Positions 39,623-48,586 of a stretch of DNA of 64,000 bases are shown here, in pieces. Every line of letters begins with the position of its first letter. The first letter of the stretch is position 1. The notes under the pieces were generated by a model. It saw nothing but the letters and a program-made list of their open reading frames with translations. It had not been told where the DNA came from and made no database searches. Source of the DNA: Gordius sp. MW1 (Eukaryota; Nematomorpha; Gordioida; Gordea; Gordiidae); the NCBI GenBank assembly GCA_964036665.1, contig OZ038527.1, forward strand, positions 1-64,000, in the 5' to 3' direction. Position numbers and translations under genes: made by a program.

Positions 39623-39808
39623 CAGCTTAGCCCCCCTCCCCCCCCCCCTCCCCAAGGCAAAAAAGCTAGCTACGCCACTGTTTCTATCAGCGCATCACTA
39701 AATAGAGTCCTATTAATAACATGGCGTGTTTCCATATTTGAAATAAAAATTACACTTTTTGTCATGGGGGGTACACCCTCCCCCCCCCCCAATGCCTACG
39801 CCACTATA
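39623..39808. mobile_element. Ends of C-rich miniature transposon (GGCGTAGC family), two partial copies
   Basis: Two segments have the same kind of end: CCCCCC runs closed by CTAGCTACGCCACTG (to 39680) and CCCCCCCAATGCCTACGCCACT (to about 39804). The same terminus recurs at 46959-47111 and 63651-63908 in complete copies. Here only right ends are clear. They abut the end of the satellite array. A 187-codon open frame crossing satellite and these pieces is fortuitous. Confidence 0.5.
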
Positions 39809-40491
39809 TGTAATCGCGTTAATAAGCTTTTTTCAAATATGACTTGGGCTCATACCATTTTTACCTTTGATAGTAAATTTCTCATTTTCACTACATTGTC
39901 AGTGTCTTTGGCCCTATTTCTGGCTCTACCATATTTTTTAAAATTTTAAAGGAATAACAAAGAAGGCATTTTTATCCTAAATCCCATTTGAGATTTTAAA
40001 AGATGCCAGCTTGAATAATTGTAATTAAAATATATAAAGCAGAAAATATAAATAGGAAAAGCCAGACCGTAAAAAATGCAGACATTTAAACCTGACCCAT
40101 ATAAAAAAGGTTTAAAAAGTCATATTAGTCAGTGGGAAAAGCCTGATAATCGCATTTCATCGGCTTCATCCAGGTATATTTTTTATGTGGCCCACACATA
40201 AGCTAGAATACTTTATGCTAAAATGAAAGTTGTTAGGTTTAACACAAAATTTTTCTATTTAATGCCTAAGTTTTGATTAAATACGCAATTGCCTTAATAT
40301 AAGGCTTTAAAAACGATATTAAAATATTATAAAAATTAACTTTTAAGAAGGCAGATATAAATGTAATTGAATTAGTTTGCAGCAAAGTTACATAATATTT
40401 GATGCAAGTTAAACGTTTTAAAACGTCATTATTGTAATAATCAATTGTGTATAATACGTGCAAGATCAACAATCGTCTCATCATAATTAAT
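39809..40491. other. AT-rich DNA without recognised features
   Basis: About 680 bases between the miniature element and the small cysteine-rich frame. I see no motif, repeat family or coding pattern that I can support. Confidence 0.5.
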
Positions 40492-40647
40492 ATGCGCTCA
40501 TTTAGAAATCTTTTAAAACGTCTATTCTGTTGTTGTTGTGCGGATGAGAAGGAGGGCTCTTCGGGTAGTGAATACCAAGAGCGGGGGACAGCTACAGGGG
40601 ACTTTGAGTACGTGGATGACTTGAGGCCCATCCCGTCCAGTCTGTAG
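40492..40647 (+). CDS. Small hypothetical protein with a Cys cluster (51 aa)
   Basis: The ATG at 40492 opens a 51-residue frame. The N-terminus is basic and hydrophobic (MRSFRNLLKRLFCCCC), with four consecutive cysteines, and the rest is acidic and hydrophilic, ending VDDLRPIPSSL. A basic stretch followed by clustered Cys is the look of a small palmitoylated membrane-associated protein, but that is only an inference from composition. GC content is higher than in the surrounding DNA from 40540 to 40700, which fits coding sequence. It could instead be a 5' exon of the locus downstream, whose next frame starts 75 bases later. No homology is recognised. Confidence 0.3.
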   Translation: MRSFRNLLKRLFCCCCADEKEGSSGSEYQERGTATGDFEYVDDLRPIPSSL

Positions 40648-40721
40648 CCGTCCCGGGGAAGGAACTTGGCATACAAGAGCAGCATGCAAAGTAGCTAGAA
40701 AATATGCTTGCTTACTAGCCG

Positions 40722-42453
40722 ATGTTCGATTACACCGACCTCACGCGTTACCAAGACGCTTTAACACTCCGTCGGTCGGGTGGGGTCATAATGACCCCAA
40801 GCCGTTTAAAAACGCTGTAAAAAAACTAGTGAATATTACTATTTCATTTTTTCAGTAGCTTAACAAAATTTACCTTAGAATATCTCTGCAAAATTTGGCT
40901 AGTTTTTATCCAATAGTTTTTAAGATACAGCGTGTTTTAGACGCCTGGGGTCTTCCATGACCCCACGTTCCACAATGTGAAAAAAAAAATTTTCAACCTT
41001 TTTTTTTTGAAATATATTATTAAAACCTATTATCGTAAACCCACCTGTGAAAAAAATTTTTATATACATTTCTTTTTATTGAAAATATTCAACTTTTAAA
41101 CTCTAATTTTCACATGTTAATTTTTCCTCGTGGTATTTCAAAGTGCTTATATTTGTGTGATTTTTCCCGCGTTTTTTGATTTTTAATATGTCTAATCTTG
41201 AAAAAAAGTGCAATATTTTTGATGTATCTTCTTCTGAAGATGAAGATTGTATATAAACATTACATGTTGAACATTTTATCAAGTAGTTATTGATGATTCT
41301 GATGATTACATCTACATGAGTAGTCATGATTCTGAGAGTGAGTTAACAGGAGATGAAGAGGAATTGATTGATATCAAAACTAGTTACTTTTATGGTAATT
41401 AAAATACATTTATAATATAACATATTTCAAAGGGAAAGACAATACTAAGTGGCACAGAAATTGTCCTAACAAGAAAGTTAGGACAAGAAAATCTAACATA
41501 GTAATGCATTTACCTGGTGTGAAGCCATATGGACGGGCAGCCAAAACTCCTCTTATACACATTCATTTATATATTGCGAAAATTGTAAATTTTTTAATGA
41601 ATAAATAAAATTATATTCTGTACCTTAGTTATATCACTTGAGATAAAGTGACCTGGCTTAAGCAATTTATCTAAAATAATTAGAATTTGTGATTATATAA
41701 CTATTTTTATAGCCTCATAAAATTTCTTATATAACATTTTTCACTTAATTTTTTTTATATCCTTAATTTTGATCTTTTATTATGAATCTGTATAAAAAAA
41801 TTTATAAGATAACATTTCAATCTATAAGAATATGAGTTGAGACCAACAGTAACTTTTTTTGCTATAAAAAATTAAAGGCCAAAAATTTCCTAAGTTTGAA
41901 CATCTCTGATTTTTTGGTTTTGGGTTGATTATTACCAAATATTCCACATTTATAGTTTCAACCTTCTTTTATAAGATCTTATTAATTAAACCATAAAATA
42001 TAATATAGTTTTTTGGGTATGAGGCAAAATAGTCATTAGGGGAAAAATTTTGGGGGTTGTTCTAAATATAGATATAAAATTTCAACCATTTGATCAAATA
42101 GCCAAATTAATATATTAATGAACGTATAAGAGTTGAAATATTATTCTTGCAAATTTTGACAAGTTTATATTATAAAACATGGAAGTTATAGCTATTTAAA
42201 GTCTGGGGTAATTATGACCCCAAATACCATCCGTGTTAGCATTTTAGACCCGACCGACGGAGTGTTAAACGAGGCTGGTTTTTTGTGTGACGAATGCGAC
42301 CTTTCGTCACACAATGTTCCTACGATTGAGGAGGTTAAGAAGTCTACTCCGAAACCTGTACTCATTTTACCTTTCACATCTAAACTCGCATCACCATTAC
42401 ACTCACCAGGCCCACCCGAAGAAAAAGATTTTCGGGAGGAGATTTCAACCTAA
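40722..42453 (+). pseudogene. Host-like reading frame split by the piggyBac insertion
   Basis: The frame starting at ATG 40722 reads MFDYTDLTRYQDAL up to the TTAA at 40761-40764. The same frame resumes at the second TTAA (42265-42268) with LNEAGFLCDECDLSS and continues to TAA at 42451-42453. Treating one TTAA as the original site gives one uninterrupted frame of 75 residues. The piece includes a C-x2-C pair and a Pro/Ser-rich tail (HSPGPPEEKDF). The ATG lies just after CTTACTAG, which could equally be a splice acceptor, so this may be an exon, possibly of the FLYWCH locus downstream. Function unknown. Confidence 0.5.
40765..42264 (+). mobile_element. Internally deleted piggyBac transposon, 1500 bp
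   Basis: The termini are CACTCCGTCGGTCGGGT and its exact reverse complement, flanked on both sides by TTAA, the diagnostic piggyBac target duplication. Subterminal palindromes of the form TGGGGTCATAATGACCCCA lie near 40782 and 42204, with a third near 40948. Two coding remnants are visible: an acidic start with SSSEDED at about 41189-41256, as in piggyBac N-termini, and 41432-41557 reading TKWHRNCPNKKVRTRKSNIV, typical of the segment just before the transposase core. The DDE catalytic domain is missing, so movement would need transposase supplied from elsewhere. Confidence 0.9.
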
Positions 42454-42588
42454 TATTCATGTAGGAAATATAACAATAGATCATCAGTTCATAAAACGCA
42501 GTAAAAAAGTAAAAACTCGGTAAATTTTTCTAAAAAAAACATATTATTTACTGTTGTATACACCTAATAATATAAATTAATTTTGTAG

Positions 42589-42705
42589 ATTTACCCACCT
42601 CCGGGACAGGAGAAGGAAAGAGAGAATAACGCGTCCAGATAGGCCGCCCGGCTTTTGTCGCTGTAATGGATGTGGGTCTGAACATATGTCACAAATTTGT
42701 GGGTG
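42589..42705 (+). pseudogene. Possible exon with a CCHC-like knuckle
   Basis: A segment bounded by TTTTGTAG and GTATGT encodes a basic stretch followed by GFCRCNGCGSEHMSQICG, which has cysteine and histidine spacing C-x2-C-x3-H-x4-C, close to a zinc knuckle (normally x4 before His). The preceding sequence is Pro-rich (YPPPGQEKEREN), but in a different phase, so a frameshift may be present. It lies between the piggyBac-split frame and the FLYWCH modules and may belong to either. Splice signals are weak evidence on their own. Confidence 0.3.
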
Positions 42706-43071
42706 GTATGTTAAATAAATATTTATATTTCGTAAACAATGCTTTTAAAAAATTTTTTATCTTAACTTTAAAAAAATATTTAGATGAGCACTCCGCATCT
42801 CTGGGACGAGATGACCCTTTATATACCACTTTATACGGACCATTTAATATATACATTAAGCATATTTGCTTAATTTTTAACCTTTTCATACCACTTTCTG
42901 CACCCTTTTGTATATATATTTGGCATGATTTTTTGGATTAAGAGGGGGGCAGGCGCCCGTCCCTGCCATCCCCTGGCTACTCCTTGCACACCGCAGTTTT
43001 TCTTACTCTCGCGTTGGATACCAAAATTTGAAACACATTTGGGAGGGATTCGTTAAAAAATCAAACGCTTT

Positions 43072-43255
43072 TGGGCCAGGTCGGGTTCGGGTTTAAAATT
43101 TTTAAATGCTTTCGGGTCGAGTCGGGTTTGGGTTGAAAATTTTTACATTCTTTCGGGTCGGTTCGGGGAAAAATTTAAAATGCTTTCGGGTTGGGTTCGG
43201 GTTAGAAATTAAAAAAAATATCCGGTCGGGTTCGGGTTCAAAAAAAATGACTTTG
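43072..43255. repeat. Imperfect tandem GGGTTCGGGT repeat
   Basis: Five or so units of about 35 bases, each a CGGGTCGGGTTCGGG-type block followed by TTTAAAATTTTTAAATGCTT. The GC-rich blocks stand out against AT-rich surroundings. Similar pentameric blocks on the opposite strand occur in the miniature element at 61.4 kb. Confidence 0.75.
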
Positions 43256-44047
43256 CAGTTCTTTACCATGCAAACCAACAGTGCCTAATCTTAGTGAACA
43301 CAACCTGTTTTAGTATAAATATCGATTGATTCAATTTTTACTAAAAGCAAGAGTGAAGAGTTAATTACTTTCTTTCTCGGATTAGATATGTCTAAATGCT
43401 CTAGAATTGGGGCGCATGTCACTATTTAAAAAACTTATGCTTACGGAAGAATTATACAGAAAATCATAAGACATTTACTTTGCAAAATCTACAAATATAA
43501 ATACTAATATTTCCATTGCCAAGTATCCTGGCGGTACAAATCCTTCCAATTCGTTTAACAAACCGGCTCCCAATTTACAAAAACAAAGACTATATGGAGT
43601 TTGAGAACCGTTATCTTTTTGTTATAAAAATTACCATGGAAAATTAAACAAGTTTAAAATTTTGTTTTTTTACTAAATCTCGCTTTTTAGCAGCATATAC
43701 GACTGTGTTGTGGCTCAAATTTGTTGAAAAGCATTCCCAACATGGCAAAAGTTTTATTTCGATTCATTCGTATAAAAAATGCTTGGCACCCTTTTATAAT
43801 AGACATAATTTCATCTTATTTAAATCTGTGCACTCAAGGCCGAACCGGGGGAGGCAGTGATGGGTAAATGCCCCCCACCCCAAATATTTTAAAACATAAT
43901 TATCAATTTTATGGAAAAAAGTTCAAATATATATAATGCCTCTCCCTAATTATAATTACCAAACTTTTTGCCTTCCCTCCCACTTATCCTGTACGCCCAT
44001 GATCATTTGCAAGTGATAATTTTATTATTAACTATTGACACATACAG
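43256..44047. other. Intron-like or intergenic DNA with a probable miniature element
   Basis: No gene is visible. From about 43838 to 43999 the sequence runs from GGGGGAGGCAGTGATGGG to a right end GTACGCCCATGA, resembling a diverged copy of the CATGGGCGTAGCC family. The rest is AT-rich and unassigned. Confidence 0.4.
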
Positions 44048-44200
44048 GCACTAACGTACCAGCTGTCTCAGGGTTGACATTAGACTATCCCAAGATAAAA
44101 GCGGAGCATTCAGATGAAAAAGAATTCGGTCATCCAGCCAACAAAAAAATTATATCAGAAGATTCGAGCGAAGAAAACGAGCAAATTAATCAAGAACCTA
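44048..44200 (+). pseudogene. Acidic linker exon of the FLYWCH locus
   Basis: The segment sits between ACATACAG and GTAATT splice-like signals and is open throughout. It encodes an acidic, Ser/Glu-rich linker (KIKAEHSDEKEF, then EDSSEENEQINQEPS). The phase at its 3' end fits the next exon at 44278. No domain is recognised; linkers of this type separate zinc fingers in multi-finger proteins. Confidence 0.4.
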
Positions 44201-44277
44201 GTAATTATTCTCTCCTCTATTTTTTGAAAAGTTATAAAAAGTTTTTACGTATATATTATTAACTTAATTCCCTTTAG

Positions 44278-44691
44278 CTGCCGATCCCAACTCAACGTCT
44301 TATCACATTACCAAAAATGGGTTAAATCAATGTATTTTACATTACCAAGTTTATCAGTAATGTATGCAACGGCGGGGAATCAATTTATGGCAGTGCATTC
44401 ATGTTTCTGAATGTCCAGCCATGTGTGTCATTCAAAAATCTTCCGTTAACATTATAACTCAACACAATCACATCCCACAACCAAATGGATATATTTATAG
44501 AGAAGTAGTAAAAAGTCAATTAAAACCAACTCCCACAGTTAATAATGATTCAATAATAAAAGAAATTTTGGCCGGTCTTAGTTTAAATCTAAATCAGGTT
44601 GAAGTAAAGACAAAGGTAGGATCTATGAAGCAGGAATCTCCAAATCAAATTTGTAAAGAGGAGGATATTGTAATTACCTTTATTAATGAAG
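44278..44691 (+). pseudogene. FLYWCH zinc-finger module 1, degenerate
   Basis: After an acceptor CCTTTAG the frame encodes KNGLNQCILHYQVYQ, a stop (TAA near 44357), then NLWQCIHVSECPAMCVIQ and TQHNHIPQPN. This is the FLYWCH order: a hydrophobic strand, W-x-C, C, then H-x-H-x-P. Such C2H2 fingers bind DNA or protein and are common in transposase-derived factors. The module continues with a hydrophilic linker and ends at a donor GTAAAC at 44692. The in-frame stop between the first strand and W-x-C means it is decayed or contains an assembly error. Confidence 0.6.
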
Positions 44692-44769
44692 GTAAACTTT
44701 ACATTGTAATAATCGTTTTTAAGTTGGCTAAAGCTAATAATGCATATTAAAGCGATTTAAACATTTATA

Positions 44770-45144
44770 GGTGATCCACAACCACAACCTTGAAGCATCT
44801 CTTCGATTGCAGAAACAAGATCGAACAACAGTTAAACGATTGAATCTTTTGGTCAGGGAGATACTTCAGATAATTTTAACCCGTCAATGGAATTTGCTAT
44901 TAAAAACGATCGTTCGTTAATGCAATTGAGGAACACTTTAGTGCAAGATAGCCAATTGGAAGCCAATCAGACAAGGATTTGAGCACAACAAATGGGTTAG
45001 ATGAGAGTGAATTAATTTCTGAATCAAAAGATGACGACAATTTATTTGATAACGACTTTTTTAAACATTTGATGACAAATTTTACGTCAAGTCCATTGGC
45101 ACCTCAATTAACATCCTCCACCTCCTCCAAGCTAGAAAGTTCAG
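44770..45144 (+). pseudogene. Degenerate linker exons of the FLYWCH locus
   Basis: From an acceptor TTTATAG the expected frame has several stops (CCTTGA, AGTTAA), so this part is decayed. From about 44980 to 45144 an acidic frame is open (DESELISESKDDDNLFDNDF, then a Ser/Thr/Pro tail) and ends at TTCAG followed by GTATAA. Its composition matches the acidic linker at 44048. Confidence 0.35.
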
Positions 45145-45223
45145 GTATAATAAAACATTTTTGTCGATATTGTAATCACGATTACATTTTAAGCTCTTCT
45201 CAAGCATTCTATTACATTTTTAG

Positions 45224-45760
45224 TCGAAAAACCATATCTTCGCCAACATGGTAACGCAACTGCTAATAGGAAATCGACGGATGGGCTACACACTATCGAG
45301 TCAAATTTTAGATATTTCTTAACGTTCAAAGGCAACAAACTGTTGATACACGATAATTTTATTTATCGCATACGTCAGGAAGGGAGTAAACGGTGGAGGT
45401 GTACAGAAAAATCTTGTCCGGGCAAAGCTATGCTCGCCGAGGAATTATGTCACAGGAGGGCACAATTATTTACCCGATTTGGATAAATTGGAGAAAAAAG
45501 GTTGTTTGAATGATTTAGTTTGTGCTGCCTTTAAATGCGAAGATATAAGCCAAGTCAATCAATTATACTCTGATTTTACGTCAGCCTTACCTGCTTTGTA
45601 CCACCTTTAGCTTCCCTCAGACAACTTTACCAGCAAATTAAGAATTGTATAGAAGATGGCATCCCTAATACCGTTGTGGATGGGAGCCAATACGACAACT
45701 TTACAAATATGGCTTCTTTAATAAAAAAAATTACCGATCTTTGGCATCAAAGGAATATCT
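45224..45760 (+). pseudogene. FLYWCH zinc-finger module 2 with helical tail, frameshifted
   Basis: From an acceptor ATTTTTAG the sequence reads FKGNKLLIHDNFIYRIRQEG, then KRWRCTEKSCPGKAMLAEEL, a good FLYWCH finger up to its second cysteine. A frameshift near 45450 then moves the frame; the next frame reads GHNYLPDLDKLEKK in place of the usual H-N-H-x-P, followed by a helical segment and LASLRQLYQQIK after another shift. The helical segment with L..L.Q...R/K resembles the tail after modules 3 and 4 and the region after FLYWCH fingers in some MULE-type transposases. Confidence 0.6.
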
Positions 45761-46008
45761 AAATAGTAAGATTACCTGTTTTTATCAATAGCGCGGATTA
45801 TGTAATAAATAAGATTTCCTTTTTAGTATTTAAAAATGCGGTTTTAACTATTTTTCCGTGTGTAAGTATATAAATAAATACTGTTAAGTTATATATTGAA
45901 TTGTAGGTTAGTTTAAATATATTAACTTTATTATTACTTTAAACAACTCACCCATTGAACACAAATGAAAATCAACTCGGTTCAACTAATAACTCACCAA
46001 AAGGTTGA

Positions 46009-46275
46009 TGGGGGTTTTATGTTAATGATAGTCAAACTATAAATAATAAAAAATCGGTCCCGCGCAAGATAGTCATTAAACGGGATGCGGATTTTACGTT
46101 AAAAGATATGATACAGATGGAAGTTCCTGACTATGAAATAGATAATAGTTTTAAAACCTATCTAATGTACGCATCTCAAAATACTTCATTAATGACAGCA
46201 TCTCTACCTGTAAATCCATTGACCATTCGAATCAAGAGGGCACCAACAAATCGCTCCTGCTCCATCACAACTTGA
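46009..46275 (+). pseudogene. Possible linker exon between FLYWCH modules 2 and 3
   Basis: Eighty-eight codons are open, encoding a mixed-charge segment with PRKIVIKRDADF and LTIRIKRAPTNR at its two ends. It lies between two FLYWCH modules and has coding-like composition, but I recognise no domain, and no convincing splice sites bound it. Confidence 0.35.
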
Positions 46276-46364
46276 CGAATCTTTAGAGCAGACTAAGTCT
46301 CAACATGATTTACAAAAAAGTAATTACTTATTAAATATTGCGTAATAAAACTTCTTTTATTTAG

Positions 46365-46936
46365 CAAATTTCAATAAGGCACAACTTAATAATGATCAAC
46401 CTCTTTCCGCGTCTCCTCTGCCTAATGCAGAAGACTGTCATCCATGAGTGTAGATTTATCAAAAGTTTGCAAGGCCATTCTCAAATAGCATTGCGATTTC
46501 AACTACCGTCTACGTGGGGAGGGAGTCAATTGGCGATGTGTGGAAGCTGGCTGCAGGGGCAAATGTCCAGTGTTGACGGTAATTCCATATAGTAACTTTG
46601 AACACGATCATCCTACGTACCCGGAAAAGGTAAAGAAAAAAGAAATATTAGGCAACATACCTTCTCGAGCCTGCGAATTTCGTGATTTAAACACTGACGA
46701 AATAATCCGAGAGGTTACACGAGATCTCAAGCCCGAAGCGTTAATTTGTTTGCCCAATGCTCTCGTCAAGAAACAAATGATGAGGGCACGAAATTCTGAT
46801 TATTTATTCAAGAGAGTATCCTGTAAAACGCCTGCTTGGCACGTGGGTGTTAAAAGCTCGGCAAGTTACAAAACACCAAAATCTTTAATAAGGCTACGAC
46901 CCCCGAAAATTCCTAGTTCAAACTTTGAAAATAAAG
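46365..46936 (+). pseudogene. FLYWCH zinc-finger module 3 with helical tail
   Basis: After an acceptor TTATTTAG the first strand of the finger is broken by a stop, but the second half is clear: FNYRLRGEGVNWRCVEAGC, then RGKCPVLTVI and FEHDHPTYPEK, giving W-x-C, C and H-x-H-P. A frame of about 100 codons continues with a helical tail (DLNTDEIIREVTRDLKPEAL, then LPNALVKKQMMRAR) and a basic linker, ending at a donor GTAAAT at 46937. The tail matches that of module 4 in pattern. Only the N-terminal strand is decayed. Confidence 0.65.
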
Positions 46937-46958
46937 GTAAATTTGCATATGATACGAT

Positions 46959-47111
46959 CATGGGCGTAGCCAGCATAAGAACTAGCGGGGGGCAATAATG
47001 ATTAAGGGAGGGGCAAAATGATCATTTTTTTAAAATTCTAGCCATATTTTTAATTGATTTCAGCGAATTTTAGAATTTGGAGGGGGCAGCCCCCCCCCGG
47101 CTAGGCCCATG
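46959..47111. mobile_element. 153-bp miniature transposon (CATGGGCGTAGCC family)
   Basis: The ends are CATGGGCGTAGCC and GGCTAGGCCCATG, inverted with one mismatch. The interior has G-rich (CGGGGGGCAATAATG) and C-rich (GGGGGCAGCCCCCCCCCGG) subterminal blocks. Flanks GATACGAT and AATACAAT may be a decayed 8-bp target duplication, which would suit a hAT-type MITE. It lies just after the donor site of module 3, in what would be an intron. Confidence 0.65.
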
Positions 47112-47187
47112 AATACAATGATACGTTATTGTATTGATTTGATGTATATTCAGAGTGTGATCTTTTGAACTTCCCTATACATTCATC

Positions 47188-47641
47188 ATGAGTATCAACG
47201 GATCCAAGCAAATTGTATACCAAGGTTACAACTATTGTATGAGAGTGCCGAGCAAGAATCGTTGGAGATGTGTTGAGGCCGGTTGTCTAGGGGCATGTTT
47301 CGCAGAAGTTAATCTCATTCAAATAACCCAAGAGAATAATCATAAACCGAAAGAGAAAAAAATTACGAGAAAGCTTGGGCGACCTGGTTTATCGAGCTGT
47401 CGTAACTCAGACCGAACTATCAGCCGAAGCCTTAATTGACCAAGTCATGGCTGAATTGAATGAACACATCCGTGCACAATTACCTTACACGTCGTTGAAA
47501 CAACTCGTAGCTAGGTCGAGATCTACATCCTCAACATTGAAAGAGAACAATTCCCATAACCAGGAGCCTGCTTTCGGAAATAAATCTTTAAACAACGCCA
47601 ATGTATTAAAAGGTGGTGAAGCTTTTAAACGAATACCTTAA
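47188..47641 (+). pseudogene. FLYWCH zinc-finger module 4 with helical tail
   Basis: This is the best preserved finger. The frame from ATG 47188 encodes GSKQIVYQGYNYCMRVPSKN, then RWRCVEAGCLGACFAEV and NNHKPKEK, with GY.Y, W-R-C, C and N-x-H-x-P; the first His of the H-x-H pair is replaced by Asn. A shift near 47380 leads into the helical tail (TELSAEALIDQVMAELNEHI, then LPYTSLKQLVARSR), which is open to TAA at 47639. Without a single-base change the finger and tail are out of frame, so the unit may be inactive. Confidence 0.65.
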
Positions 47642-47706
47642 TAATTTATATTAAATGTTTAGCACAAAATATATAATTATGGTCATAATTATAAATTTTG
47701 GCACAG

Positions 47707-48065
47707 GGTATCGCATTTTTTAAAATCGACGACAGTAATGTACGAGGAGTCAACGAAACGCTACAATATTTCATCAGTCGTAAGGGCCAGTGTCACATCA
47801 TATTTAGGGGGTACGTTTATCGCTGGCCTAGGCTAAACAAAAACACATGGCGATGCAAATCCAAAGTATGTGGCGGCAAATGCGTCATGCCGGAAAATCG
47901 AACAAAATTGTGGCGGCTCACAATCATCCCCCTATTATTGATCAAGAGAATCTCAATTTCATTGACGAAACTGATCTCAACACAACGGGCTCATTGTTAT
48001 CACAGTCTGAAGATCAAGCTACAACCTCTAACCAGTGTAAATTCAAAGCCATATTTAGTCTATAA
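47707..48065 (+). pseudogene. FLYWCH zinc-finger module 5, frameshifted
   Basis: From an acceptor TTGGCACAG the frame reads NETLQYFISRKGQCHIIFRG, then YVYRWPRLNKNTWRCKSKVC and GGKCVMPENR. A shift near 47905 moves to the frame that completes the finger as NKIVAAHNHPPI, a canonical H-N-H-P-P end. Further acidic residues follow to TAA at 48063. Unlike modules 2 to 4, no helical tail is clear. An exon-like stretch follows at 48121. Confidence 0.65.
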
Positions 48066-48120
48066 ATAACGCTTGCATAGTTGACTTTATAATGTTTTAT
48101 ATCTTTTTTACTCATTAGCA

Positions 48121-48198
48121 CCTTACGTTGCCTCGAATCATCTAATACTTCAAGATGACCATCCGACTAATGTTTCCATCGGAGCAACCAATGGCGAT
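48121..48198 (+). pseudogene. Exon-like remnant at the edge of the palindromic element
   Basis: After an acceptor CTCATTAG the sequence has balanced composition (CACCTTACGTTGCCTCG) and stays open for at least 24 codons until a palindromic element begins at 48199. It may be the next exon of the FLYWCH locus, cut off by that insertion. Very short, so weak. Confidence 0.3.
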
Positions 48199-48586
48199 AT
48201 TATAATGTATCTGATTTATTATGTAACATATAAGAAACAAACCAAAAGGTGACCCTTGGTAATTACAATAACACGTTTAAATAGACATTCAATTTACAAC
48301 CAATTAACAATCAATTAACATTGCATTGCAATTCGAACGCTCAAGGTGATGCTATTTAGGTAGATAGTATTTGCATAAATTACATTACTCCCCCTTTTAA
48401 TGTAAGGTATGCAAGTACTATCTACCTAAATGGCATGACCTTGAGCGTTCGAATTAAAATGCAATGTTAATTGATTGTTAATTGGTTGTAAATTGAATGT
48501 CTATTTAAACGTGTTATTGTAATTACCAAGAGTCACCTTTTGGTTTGTTTCTTATATGTTACCTAATAAATCAGATACATTATAAT
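48199..48586. mobile_element. 388-bp palindromic fold-back element
   Basis: Two arms of about 180 bp are near-perfect inverted copies (left starts ATTATAATGTATCTGATT, right ends AATCAGATACATTATAAT), separated by a loop of about 30 bases centred near 48400 containing CATTACTCCCCCTTTTAATG. It has no coding capacity. It is the size and form of a MITE or fold-back transposon. The right end abuts the first monomer of the 166-bp satellite; the left flank is non-repetitive. Confidence 0.85.

Noticed and set aside
39386-39949. 187-codon open frame with repeated FCNTLLKPFYKFTPPLPMP blocks
   Set aside because: The frame translates satellite monomers and then a miniature transposon end. The repeated peptide simply reflects the tandem DNA, and other monomers carry stops in this frame.
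42666-42941. 91-codon frame with hydrophobic C-terminus considered as a small membrane protein
   Set aside because: It lies in AT-rich sequence after a probable splice donor; composition is typical of chance frames there, and no start context or homology supports it.
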